Shown here piece by piece: positions 1 to 7,173 of a stretch of DNA of 12,478 nucleotides (within the stretch, counting starts at the first letter, position 1; each line of letters opens with the position of its first letter). The position numbers and the translations under genes are program-made. The stretch comes from Phoronis pallida (Eukaryota > Phoronida > Phoronidae), in the NCBI GenBank assembly GCA_028565715.1, contig JAOXYC010187134.1, positions 1 to 12,478 of the forward strand, in the 5' to 3' direction. The notes under the pieces are model-generated. The model saw nothing but the letters and a program-made list of their open reading frames with translations, was not told the DNA's origin and did no database searches.

Positions 1-311
1 TTATCAATATTCTTAAACTTGTTTGGAATTTCGTTCTTAACCTCGCCAAAGGCTCGGTTAAGAACGAAATTTCAAACACGTTTGAGAATATTGATATCAA
101 CTAGGAACTCGTGTAGGATCCTCTATGTCTTGTGCTTCTAGTAGAAAAAAAGTCCAAACTTAACTACCAAGTAAGCAGATTCACAAGGAGGCAAAAACGT
201 GATAAATACTTTACTTTATAAATAACAGAAAAAACCTGCCCAAAAGCGGGTTCATGTTTTTTGTTTGATTTTCATTATGTTGCAAAATACTTGATATATA
301 TTTTCTTGCAG
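1..311 (+). other. Partial intron upstream of the first exon in the window
   Basis: Non-coding sequence ending in a pyrimidine-rich acceptor. It contains the fold-back hairpin at 2-96. The rest (97-300) shows no gene, RNA or repeat that can be supported. Confidence 0.7.
2..96. repeat. Imperfect fold-back hairpin, 41-bp arms
   Basis: Arm 2-42 (TATCAATATTCTTAAAC...) and arm 56-96 are reverse complements at about 38 of 41 positions, separated by 13 bases that include a small GCC-AAA-GGC stem (45-53). This is the shape of a short MITE or fold-back element, or of one end of a longer inverted repeat cut by the window edge. No target-site duplication can be judged because the left flank is missing. 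Confidence 0.75.
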
Positions 312-499
312 GCATTTCAAGATTATGGCATAGTTCTCATGCTTGGAGATGACTTGATGTTGAAAGTGCTCATCAATCGTGGGTTATTGTACTATGAGAG
401 AAAAGACTTTCAGAATGCTCTCTATGACTTCATGTTGGCTGCCAATGTGGCTCCTCTTGACCCTAAGATACATCATACACTTGGCTTATGCTATCACAA
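312..499 (+). CDS. TTC6: TTC6-like exon 1 of the window (TPR 1 and start of TPR 2)
   Basis: The exon is preceded by a good acceptor (TTTTCTTGCAG, 301-311) and followed by a donor GTACGT at 500. It starts in phase 0 with AFQDYGIVLM and ends two bases into a codon at CYHK. It encodes one full TPR (helix A around VLINRGLLYYERKDF, helix B around ALYDFMLAANVAP) and the first helix of the next (HHTLGLCYHK). The reading frame is also open upstream into the intron, but the match to TPR spacing and the acceptor put the border at 312. Earlier exons must lie to the left of the window. Confidence 0.82.
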
Positions 500-3400
500 G
501 TACGTTTTAAAAATGTTACATTATTTATATATTAATGTTACATTATTTATATATTAATCTACTGTTCAAAAAGAGAAATGCACAACATAGTTCAAAGTAC
601 TCCATTGGTTAATTTGCGTTAACACCAGCCAGTAAAAGCATACATTTATTTGTATTTATTTATTATACTGGGCAAAACACTCACAGTTAAAATAAACAAA
701 TTATAGAGATAATCCTAAGGCCATGTAGTTTTGAGTTCCATGGTTAATGTTTTGCAGACGATTTGTTTAAGTTTGTTGTATTGAAACTGAATTTGTTAAA
801 CCAAATACAATTTCAAAATCTTCTTACATCAACACAAACAAAATTTCAACACAATTCTTTTTTGGCAGTTTTTTCAAAGCTTTCATTACTTGAGCTGTAA
901 ACATTGCACTCTTTTGAATTGTTTCTATCGCTTGAAAATAATTATCTTTAATGCAAATCTTCAACAGGCTTGGGAAGTACCAGAAAGCAGTGGAGACATT
1001 CACAGTATCCATCAAGAGGAATCGCTCGTTCTTAGAAGCGTATTTGGCTCGAGGAAACGTGTTCATGGATTATGGCCATCTACAGGGAATATATTTAGCA
1101 AGGTGAGTTGTAGGGTTGTCTGTTATAAAACTAGTTATCCTAGAACCAAGATAACGAACAATAACCATTTGAATAATGAGCAATAAACCTTCGGTTATAC
1201 ATAATTTTCTTTTGACTGAATTGTTTTAGATCAACTATTCAAAAAATAAAGTATAGTAAGCAATGGTAATATAATTTGTAGTAGAAGCAAAATTACGTTG
1301 TGGTTCTTTTATCTGGGTGCTTTATTGTTTAGTTTGGATGGCACTGGGATTATGTGTTTTTGATCATGGTAGACACTTAACTTAGCTACTCAAATTTCAC
1401 ATGTTGTAGATGAATGTGAAAAATAGAGGGCCAGGGTCGCTCTTGCTATTAAATAATTCCAATTTTGCCATATTGCTTTCAGACACGACTATGAAAGAGC
1501 ATTACATATCTGCCCAACATACCAGCCAGCAAGGATCAACCTAGCATATAGTTTACAAGTAGAAGGCAAATTCCAACAGGCATGGAACCAGTTTACAATA
1601 GCTCTGGCACATGATCAGTGTAAGTTTAACCTTTTAATGTTCATGAGCACTACTTTCTTTCAATTGGAACGTCTACCATTGTCAAGCTTTATTCAATGCT
1701 TATTTCTACACTGGTTTAGGGATTGTCCCTGATTCTTTCACTTTCAAAATTAAGTGTACATGACTTACTATGTTTCTACAATGCATTAATACATCCAGAA
1801 GAGCTTATATATTTAGGTACCCATCTTTTTGAAGACTTTGTCGCTCTTAGAAAAAAAAATTTATCTTTGGTTTGAAAAGAGATTTATTGATTCTTGGTGC
1901 AAAAGATTTCTTAATTTCTTCCCATATACGGGATATGTTGGAAGAGGACCAAAATTGGTTAAATAGCAAATTTTTATTTGCTTTTACTAAAAACGTCCTT
2001 TGGTTAATAAATTCTTTAATCCATATTTCAGATTACAAGCCAGCGTTGGAAGGTCGTGCAATTGTTGACCTGCAGATGAGTGCAACAGATGCCGCCCTTC
2101 AAGACATCTGCGCATCTATCAGGGTTAAACCTACTGCTGAACTATATACAAACAGAGGTGTTATTCACCAGGTAAACAGTCGGAATGCAAGTGAAAGGAA
2201 ATTCCGACACGTTTGTGGTTTTAATTTGTGAATCAATTTAATACCAGTCTTTGTCTTTTTAGCTATTTATCTATAACAGAAATTCTCTTGATCTCTCAAA
2301 AGAACATCACAGGGGAACTTTTGGACCGATGTCGTAATATTCGAGAAAATATTACACCTTATAAAGAGATGATTTGTTTGAATAGGTTAATATCGGTAAA
2401 GAATATTCTCAGTGTCTATAAGGATTTTGATTTATTGTAAAATTAGAGTCAAGTGTTTAAAACTATTTTTTCATATTCTAATCATTTAACAGATACTCAC
2501 AGCTATAAATGTGAAGGCTTCTTGAAAGCATAGGATGGTGAACCCAGAACCGCCATTTTGGTCACTCTATTTGAGTCGGTTACCAGGTGGCAACAGGACC
2601 AACTCGGAATCAGGAGGCTTTCGGGGTTTCAGTTTTTTTTCAATTTTTTAAATGTATCACCATTTTATTTTTGTTCCAGTTCATGAATGACAGGCCAAAT
2701 GCCATGAGGGATTACCAGACAGCGTTACGTATTGACCCTCAGTACTCACTAGCATACTTCAACGCGGCAAATATGTACTTCCACACACACCAGTTTGCTC
2801 AAGCTAAGCAGTTCTATGATAAAGCTATCGATATCAATCCCAAGGACGAGTCTGCATTACTCAACAGAGCTATAACTAGGGTAAAGTAGTTGAATAAGAT
2901 CTTTCATCCCTTGCCATTTGGACATTTCTTAAAGAGGCATAGAACGCTTTATAGTCAAAAATCGGCTTTTTTCAGGCATTGCCATCATTTCTATCGTTCT
3001 GTTTGTCCAATCCATAGCATTGGACAACTGACTGAAGTGAAACAAACCAGATTTATATTTCCTCACCCGGAAATTTAACAAGTTTCAGCAAATATCACGG
3101 CAAAAAAGAAAAGACAATCGTTTGCATTTCATTGCGCGTAAACATGCGCAAGTTGCGTTGTTCGATTTTGATTCAAAATGTCGTCTTCTTGATATGAGTC
3201 TATTTTATGAAATCTTTATGCCCTAAGAAAAGTGGTTATTTCCATTCACAAAATTTCAAAATTTACAAAAGCGACTCTAAATTATACAAAGCACCAATCT
3301 ATAACGAAATTAGCAAACTCTGAATGTTCAAATCTATGTTTTTTTCGCATTCTATGCCCTTTTAAATGTTTCAAGAAAAAGTCTTTCAAAATAACCTTTT

Positions 3401-4965
3401 TACTTCCCTTGGCAACTTTTGTCCGCCCATCTACCCAGAGTTCGTTTAATTAAAGTTTAATATTTCTTATCATATTCTTTTTTTGTCAATTTAATAAAAT
3501 AGCCTCTCAAAACTACTCTGACATTGGGTTGTGTATTTTTCTCTGGATACAAAATGTTGTTGTCGTTGTTGTCAAATTATTTTTTATTCATCATCAAAGC
3601 TCCCTGTGTTGAACATGAAGATGTTTCTTAGTCTGGGCACATTTATGAAAGTACTCAAGATATATAAAAGATATCTGGTCGAAATCTATTCTGAAGATGC
3701 ATTTTTTATTCTCACTACAGGTTATAATGAGAGACTCTAAGGGAGCTCTCGTCGACTTCCATCGGGCGTTGAAGATCAGTCCACACTCGTCTCACATCTA
3801 CTTCAACAGGGGAAACTTCTTCTCGTCTTTATCAAAGTTTGAGTTAGCAGAGCGAGACTATTCCCAAGGTTTGTCCATTTCTTTAAATTGAAGTTACATA
3901 GATGGAAGCATTAATTTAATTAATAGACAGAAAAAAATGGAACTGACCTGGGAATCGAACCCATGTCTCCCTGATTGCTGATCAGATGCTCTACCAACTG
4001 AGCTACCTAGCCCGTACTATTTTTCTGTGCAAATCTTTCAAAATGATAAATAAACTTTAAGGGAAAGTTATAGGGTTTCAGAAAATGCATGTTTTTCTAG
4101 CATAACATTGGTGTACACCGGCAGGAGATTCTCTTTCAAACAGGTGTTGTTGAACTTTAAAGACCATTGCGCGTTCGTTAGGCGAATGAGACTCTTCTCA
4201 TATTGTCTAATTTGTGATTTGTCACCAGCTTCAAGGTGGTAAATTAGTTCCCCCAAACTCATCAAGATAAAAACAACAAAAATGTTTTTGATCATGAGCT
4301 CTGTATACACGACAGTCATCTGTCATCGATGGAGCAAAAGTGAAATTACAACATGAAATACGGGAAATGATTTTACATTTCTAGCGTTGGAAACCTTTCT
4401 TACTTCTAAACAATTTGGATCATCCTATTAAATGTTATGTTTTAGTAATAGAGGTTAAACAAATTTTGCCAAAACTGAAAAAGAAAATGTGGTTGCTTTT
4501 CTGGTTTGTGTTTCATTTATAACATTTAAACATGTTTGGTTAAAAATACATTCATCTCATTGTCATCAGATAAAATAGAATAAAAACTTGATAGTATTGA
4601 AAACATCCAGCGTATATTCGCAAATACATCCTTGCATCTTCACAGCTAATCATGCATTAAAATCGTGGCAATAACAATATAGCGGGCTCATTTATAACAA
4701 TAGTTGTCAATGTTTGAATTGTTCAACTTATTTTTGTTTCTTTAGTTGTTATCATTATTATTATTATTACAAATAAAAGTAAATTGTTAGTATTGTTATC
4801 ATTACAGCACTCCAGCTTCAACCAGATGACTCACTGTGTTTAAAGCGCAGAGCGGATGTACGTGGAAAACTTGGAAAGCGCGAGGATGCCATCAACGATT
4901 ACAAGAGAGCAATTGATATACAAGGAAGAAAGAAGCCCACCTGGCAGCCTAGCATAACAACATAG
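312..4965 (+). CDS. TTC6: TTC6-like tetratricopeptide repeat protein, 3' part (seven exons)
   Basis: Seven exons, 312-499, 968-1102, 1483-1619, 2032-2171, 2680-2880, 3721-3868 and 4808-4965, join without any phase conflict into 1107 bases: 368 residues and a TAG stop. Every junction is AG/GT. The product is an almost unbroken run of about ten 34-residue TPR motifs, with the usual small residues at helix-packing positions and a Pro near each motif end (for example DYQTALRIDP, YDKAIDINP, FHRALKISP). TPR arrays are helical scaffolds for protein binding; no catalytic motif is visible. The third repeat is about four residues longer than standard. Repeat order, signatures such as TNRGVIH and LAYFNAANMYFH, and the C-terminal VRGKLGKREDAINDY recall vertebrate TTC6, whose molecular role is poorly known. 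The N-terminal part lies upstream of the window. Another TTC6-related paralogue cannot be excluded without a search. The name is family recognition; the exon structure is read directly. Confidence 0.8.
500..967 (+). other. Intron
   Basis: AT-rich intron between exons 312-499 and 968-1102. It starts with the tandem 22-bp duplication (512-555). A minus-strand ORF over 824-1066 overlaps the following exon antisense and is judged a shadow. Nothing else is supported. Confidence 0.75.
512..558 (+). repeat. Perfect tandem duplication of a 22-bp unit
   Basis: The unit AATGTTACATTATTTATATA plus TT occurs at 512-533 and again, identical, at 534-555, followed by a further AAT. It begins 12 bases after the donor GT at 500. 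Identical copies suggest a recent slippage event. Confidence 0.85.
968..1102 (+). CDS. TTC6: TTC6-like exon 2 of the window (TPR 2-3)
   Basis: Acceptor CTTCAACAG ends at 967 and donor GTGAGT begins at 1103. The first base completes the split lysine codon from the previous exon, giving LGKYQKAVETFTVSIKRN, a normal second TPR helix, then EAYLARGNVFMDYGHLQG. The exon is 135 bp and ends two bases into an arginine codon. The acceptor has a weak pyrimidine tract, but no other nearby AG keeps the phase and the TPR register. Confidence 0.8.
1103..1482 (+). other. Intron
   Basis: 380-bp intron with strong donor GTGAGT and acceptor TTGCTTTCAG. No further feature seen. Confidence 0.75.
1483..1619 (+). 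CDS. TTC6: TTC6-like exon 3 of the window (TPR 3-4)
   Basis: Acceptor TTGCTTTCAG ends at 1482 and donor GTAAGT begins at 1620. The first base finishes the arginine codon, followed by HDYERALHICPTYQPAR, which closes the extended third TPR, and then INLAYSLQVEGKFQQAWNQF, a full fourth TPR. The junction with the previous exon falls inside the four-residue extension of TPR 3 (LQGIYLARHDYERAL). The exon is 137 bp and ends one base into a codon. Confidence 0.82.
1620..2031 (+). other. Intron
   Basis: 412-bp intron with consensus donor GTAAGT. It has a short A-run near 1851-1859. An ORF from 1872 reads through its last part into exon 4; the in-frame intronic part has no TPR character. No further feature seen. 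Confidence 0.75.
2032..2171 (+). CDS. TTC6: TTC6-like exon 4 of the window (TPR 5 and start of TPR 6)
   Basis: Acceptor CATATTTCAG ends at 2031 and donor GTAAAC begins at 2172. Two bases complete a Tyr codon, then YKPALEGRAIVDLQMSATD and AALQDICASIRVKPTAEL make TPR 5, and YTNRGVIHQ opens TPR 6. The exon is 140 bp and ends in phase 0. The frame stays open on both sides into the introns, so the borders rest on the splice signals and TPR spacing. Confidence 0.82.
2172..2679 (+). other. Intron
   Basis: 508-bp intron. A short ORF at 2228-2440 shows no recognisable domain. The stretch 2530-2630 is somewhat richer in GC than its surroundings, but no exon with both splice sites in phase is apparent there. 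Confidence 0.75.
2680..2880 (+). CDS. TTC6: TTC6-like exon 5 of the window (TPR 6-8)
   Basis: Acceptor TTTTTGTTCCAG ends at 2679 and donor GTAAAG begins at 2881. The exon is 201 bp, 67 whole codons, phase 0 at both ends. It encodes the second helix of TPR 6 (AMRDYQTALRIDPQY), all of TPR 7 (SLAYFNAANMYFHTHQFAQ, then QFYDKAIDINPKD) and the first helix of TPR 8 (ALLNRAITR). If the donor were not used, translation would stop two codons later at TAG (2887-2889), so a retained intron would truncate the protein. Confidence 0.85.
2881..3720 (+). other. Intron
   Basis: 840-bp AT-rich intron between exons 2680-2880 and 3721-3868. Several short ORFs (2890-3078, 3232-3453, 3531-3740) have low-complexity, Phe/Lys/Ser-rich translations typical of random AT-rich DNA. 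No RNA gene or repeat is supported. Confidence 0.75.
3721..3868 (+). CDS. TTC6: TTC6-like exon 6 of the window (TPR 8-9)
   Basis: Acceptor TTCTCACTACAG ends at 3720. The exon starts in phase 0 with VIMRDSKGALVDFHRALKIS, the second helix of TPR 8, then HIYFNRGNFFSSLSKFELAE, TPR 9. It ends one base into an Ala codon at a weak donor, AAG|GTTTGT. No better GT keeps both the frame and the TPR length; read-through would end at TGA (3889-3891). The weak donor precedes the longest intron of the set (939 bp). Confidence 0.82.
3941..4012 (-). tRNA. Degenerate tRNA-like sequence, Ala(AGC)-type anticodon (probable pseudogene or SINE-head relic)
   Basis: On the minus strand the A box TAGCTCAGTTGG (4005-3994) and B box GGTTCGATTCC (3961-3951) are intact. 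The D stem GCTC/GAGC with loop AGTTGGTA, an anticodon stem TCTGA/TCAGG with seven-base loop TCAGCAA, and a T arm with loop TTCGATT all form. The anticodon would be AGC (3979-3977). Against a working gene: position 33 is C instead of the nearly universal T, the outermost T-stem pair is A-G, and the acceptor stem (GGCTAGG against GTCAGTT) has two mismatches and three wobbles. The pol III promoter may still be active. No SINE body or tail is recognisable downstream. Confidence 0.6.
4068..4319 (-). pseudogene. Minus-strand ORF, possible fragment of a reverse-transcriptase element
   Basis: An 83-codon ORF on the minus strand, antisense in an intron of the TTC6-like gene. It starts with a hydrophobic stretch (IKNIFVVFILMSLGELIYHL), then a helical charged part with IRQYEKSLIRLTNAQWSLKF and NNTCLKENLLPVY. 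The pattern L.F...C...N..P resembles the segment found N-terminal to the reverse transcriptase in Penelope-like and some other elements; this is family recollection, not an alignment. No RT motif follows. It may equally be chance. The tRNA-like sequence begins about 55 bases downstream on the same strand. Confidence 0.25.
4808..4965 (+). CDS. TTC6: TTC6-like last coding exon (end of TPR 9, TPR 10, C-terminus)
   Basis: Acceptor TATCATTACAG ends at 4807. Two bases complete Ala, then LQLQPDDSLCLKRRADVRGK and LGKREDAINDYKRAIDIQ form the last TPR helices. The protein then runs through a short basic and polar tail (GRKKPTWQPSITT) to TAG at 4963-4965. The tail looks unlike TPR sequence and may be lineage-specific or the result of a small indel near 4925. 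The two other frames also meet stops within about 30 bases, so the protein ends here in any case. Confidence 0.8.
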
Positions 4966-5360
4966 AATTGTTAGGATACAGGAAAAACATTGATGCCTTC
5001 AGTACGAGCTAACCTATTGTTTAAGCACACATAGAAAACTGACCCATTTCTTGTTTTCTAATGAGCAATCTTTATTCAAAATTTGTTTAGGACACTTACA
5101 TGACAATTTGTGGTTTTGTGTTGTTTCGATGTTGGCAATGCATCAAAGACGAAGATTGGAGTGGAGATGGAGAGGTCAAATTTAGTTTGCTCAGATTTTT
5201 GCTGTAACAAAAAGTCATGCATTTTGTTTATGTTAAAATTTTTCGAAGACATTTTGTGATAAGCAAGTATGGTTATTTTTCACAAAATATCTCACAAAAG
5301 GCATTTGAAAATAGCCAGATACTTTTTGAAAAAACAGATTGAAAAACTTGGCCGAGGTCT

Positions 5361-5374
5361 CCTGTCATGACAGG
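5361..5374. repeat. Perfect 14-bp palindrome in the 3' UTR
   Basis: CCTGTCATGACAGG is its own reverse complement. In RNA it could form only a tight hairpin; in DNA it could be a dimeric protein site. No function can be assigned. Confidence 0.5.
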
Positions 5375-5571
5375 TATTCTTTCTGTGCTAATATTATGTA
5401 ATCACTACATGGATGGCTGTGACGCTCACTGTGGTGGAGAAAAAATTTGTTAAATTTTGGGAAATATTGTCAAAATGAATTTAAAGAAAAGTATATTTTC
5501 ATAGTGGATATGTTGATATTATGAATTTTGTTTTATAGTCTAAATTTTAAATTATTTCACAAAAAGTTAAT

Positions 5572-5600
5572 TTATTTATTGTATGTAAATAATGTAAATA
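5572..5600 (+). promoter_or_regulatory. AU-rich element followed by two tandem PUF/Pumilio motifs
   Basis: TTATTTATT (5572-5580) matches the AU-rich nonamer. TGTAAATA at 5584-5591 and again at 5593-5600 matches the PUF-protein consensus UGUANAUA. They lie on the transcript strand in the 3' UTR, where such elements shorten mRNA life or repress translation. The motif match is direct; function is inferred. In AT-rich DNA single matches are expected by chance, but the tandem pair is less so. Confidence 0.45.
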
Positions 5601-5708
5601 GGTTTTTGTAAGGGTTCAAGTAACATTACATAATCACGGCCAGTGAGTTACTTGAAGTAATAGCATGGAGGAGCTATACTTGGATTGTACAGTGATAAAC
5701 AAAAGTCA

Positions 5709-5716
5709 TGTATATA
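5709..5716 (+). promoter_or_regulatory. Third PUF-type motif, next to the poly(A) signal
   Basis: TGTATATA fits the UGUANAUA consensus and lies two bases before AATAAA (5719). A PUF protein bound here would sit beside the cleavage and polyadenylation machinery. Function is inferred from position only. Confidence 0.35.
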
Positions 5717-5718
5717 TA

Positions 5719-5724
5719 AATAAA
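5719..5724 (+). terminator. Poly(A) signal AATAAA
   Basis: First canonical AATAAA downstream of the stop codon, inside TATATAAATAAAACTG. A second AATAAA lies at 5855-5860 and could give a slightly longer transcript. No AATAAA is seen between 4966 and 5718. Confidence 0.65.
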
Positions 5725-5740
5725 ACTGAGTTTATGCAAA

Positions 5741-6064
5741 TGTTTATTATTTGTTAATTAAATGTTAACTGATCTGTTTTTGACAAAGTTTTTATTTTAT
5801 TTTATTTCGTTGATGTTAGTAATTTGATGGTGTATCAACTGTTTTTTTATGAAAAATAAAAATAATTTACTCAAGTTGAATTATTCATCAGATTTACAGC
5901 GAACAATCCCCGGGTAACAATCAGTATTGAACATTACTAGGCCTACTCTATCATAACCTTTGTTAGGTGGGAAACCCGTGTTTTCAGTTTATATTTCCAT
6001 TCCAATGAGGTTTTGATTGACCAACTGATCAACACTAAAATGCATGTCGAATACAGGCTTCCAC
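5741..6064. other. Intergenic stretch after the TTC6-like gene
   Basis: AT-rich sequence with T-runs and a second AATAAA (5855-5860). Nothing else is supported up to the GC-richer block that starts near 6055. Confidence 0.6.
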
Positions 6065-6235
6065 CTGACCCTACGCTTAGCTGCTTCAATGCCCTGGCGT
6101 TGGGTAGCAGCGGGGAACTGTTACTGCTACAACCTGACTTGAGTGGGTGGTTGTTGGCGGGTTTGAGGGGCGGCAGGGGGACCTGGAGATTAACCTCATT
6201 CTGTGTCGAGGCACCCGTCCCCATTCTTTTGGGTC
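6065..6235 (-). CDS. Candidate coding exon of an unknown minus-strand gene
   Basis: On the minus strand a T-rich acceptor (TTTTTTTTTCAG) ends at 6236, and a possible donor CAG|GTGGAA starts at 6064, enclosing 171 bp that are clearly GC-richer than the flanks. The only long open frame there begins near GPKRM and has a Met at 6224 that starts MGTGASTQNEVNLQVPLPPL, followed by Pro-, Ser- and Asn-rich sequence (PPLKPANNHPLKSGCSSNSS). MGTGAS fits the N-myristoylation pattern (Gly2, small residue at 6), so this could be the first coding exon of a membrane-anchored adaptor. No domain is recognisable and no partner exon was found in the window. A plus-strand ORF (6013-6294) overlaps, but lacks splice support. 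Confidence 0.35.
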
Positions 6236-6321
6236 CTGAAAAAAAAATCAACCAAGATGATATTTTTTGTGATAACTTGTCACTAACTGGCTAGTATATT
6301 TTAAAATGCCCATATGTAACA

Positions 6322-6460
6322 ATTTAAAGATGTATAACCCTATTCCTGCATATTTAGAACTGTATGCGCCACACTTGAATATTCCACAATACAATCATGT
6401 TCACTACAATTTGTTTGGATGCCGCTTATGGTCATGAATAAGGCTTATGCATCTTTAAAT
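6322..6460. mobile_element. Short MITE-like inverted repeat
   Basis: ATTTAAAGATGTATAACCC (from 6322) is repeated inverted at 6437-6460 as ...GCTTATGCATCTTTAAAT: 11 outer bases exact and most of the next 13 matched, with about 90 bases between. The outer TTAAAGAT recalls the end of the larger fold-back family starting at 6598. No ORF inside. Size and structure fit a non-autonomous element; the family is unknown. Confidence 0.5.
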
Positions 6461-6597
6461 CAAAACCAATCGGCTCGTGAAATGTGTAACAGGCAGACCT
6501 GTGCACAGTTCACGGGTAATGCATCACACCTCCGATTGAACCCGCGAGTTCGAAAGACGCCCAGGCACGAATGAGAAACTATTTTTTACTCAAAAAC

Positions 6598-6983
6598 TTA
6601 AAGATATTGTCTCCTTGTTGGTCCCACTCTGGTCTCAAATCGCAAATCAACTAGAAATCTTGTGTACGAGTCCCTTGTTGAACATAACTTACTTGCATCT
6701 GAGTAAAAACATTCAAAAAAATCTGCAAAGGGGTGATTTGAGAGCTTGTGAGTCCGATTTTAACCTGAGCACGAAAGACACAACGCATGTTTTCGTTATA
6801 ATATAAGAGTATTTATGAGGTTTCTTGACTTTTTACGGATAAAAAAGTTCTTTTCTATTTTTTTGATTTTTTTTACTCGGATGCAAGTTAGTTATGTTCA
6901 TCAAAGGAGTATACAACATTTCTAGTTGATTATAATTTTGACGCTGCCAGATCGGGACGGCCAACGAAGAGACAGTTATCTTT
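6598..6983. mobile_element. Fold-back element copy 1 (decayed centre)
   Basis: The left arm 6598-6748 starts TTAAAGATATTGTCTCCTTG and contains AAATCAACTAGAAAT. The right arm (about 6850-6983) is its reverse complement, ending ...CGAAGAGACAGTTATCTTT, with shared internal words for ATCAACTAGAAAT and TGATGAACATAACT. About 100 bases between the arms show no symmetry. The same arm sequence recurs at 10299-10551, 11727-12017 and 12262-12478, so this is one full-length but old copy of a dispersed palindromic family. ORFs in the arms (6615-6806, 6833-7027) are by-products of the repeat. Confidence 0.75.
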
Positions 6984-7173
6984 GAGGACATCACAGGTTT
7001 TTTCAAATGAATTATCCAATTGGTCACATTTCTAGCTAATATTATAGGTGGGTAGATGAAAATAGAAAAAAAAATCTTTTGACATTTTCTAAAATTAATA
7101 AATTTAAAAATGGTCTTTTCTACGTATAGTTGCTCGTTTGAAAACTTTTAAAAATAGATTTCTTTGCCACTGA
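6984..7173. other. Short unexplained spacer
   Basis: AT-rich sequence between the first fold-back copy and the long inverted repeat, with a run of nine A's near 7065. No feature supported. Confidence 0.5.

Larger units (their letters stand above)
3869..4807 (+). other. Intron with antisense tRNA-like sequence and ORF
   Basis: The longest intron in the window (939 bp). It contains the minus-strand tRNA-like sequence (3941-4012), a minus-strand ORF (4068-4319) and a short ATT run (about 4755-4768). Both main items lie antisense to the host gene, compatible with an insertion. From 4320 to 4750 nothing is supported. Confidence 0.7.
4966..5740 (+). promoter_or_regulatory. 3' UTR of the TTC6-like gene
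   Basis: AT-rich sequence without long ORFs runs from the stop codon to the first canonical poly(A) signal. It contains a 14-bp perfect palindrome (5361-5374), an AU-rich nonamer (5572-5580) and three PUF-type motifs (5584-5591, 5593-5600, 5709-5716). The 3' limit is approximate, taken as 15-20 bases after AATAAA. A T-rich stretch with TCTGTTTTTGAC near 5770-5785 could act as the downstream element. Confidence 0.6.

Noticed and set aside
824-1066. Minus-strand 80-codon ORF
   Set aside because: It is antisense to the well-supported exon at 968-1102, with no independent support.
2228-3453. Short ORFs in introns (2228-2440, 2890-3078, 3232-3453)
   Set aside because: Low-complexity translations typical of AT-rich introns, and no splice signals that would include them in frame.
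3941-4012. A functional tRNA-Ala gene
   Set aside because: The acceptor stem has two mismatches and three wobbles, position 33 is C, and the T stem has an A-G pair. A relic is more likely.
6013-6294. Plus-strand 93-codon ORF
   Set aside because: It overlaps the minus-strand candidate exon, has no matching splice or promoter signals and no recognisable domain.
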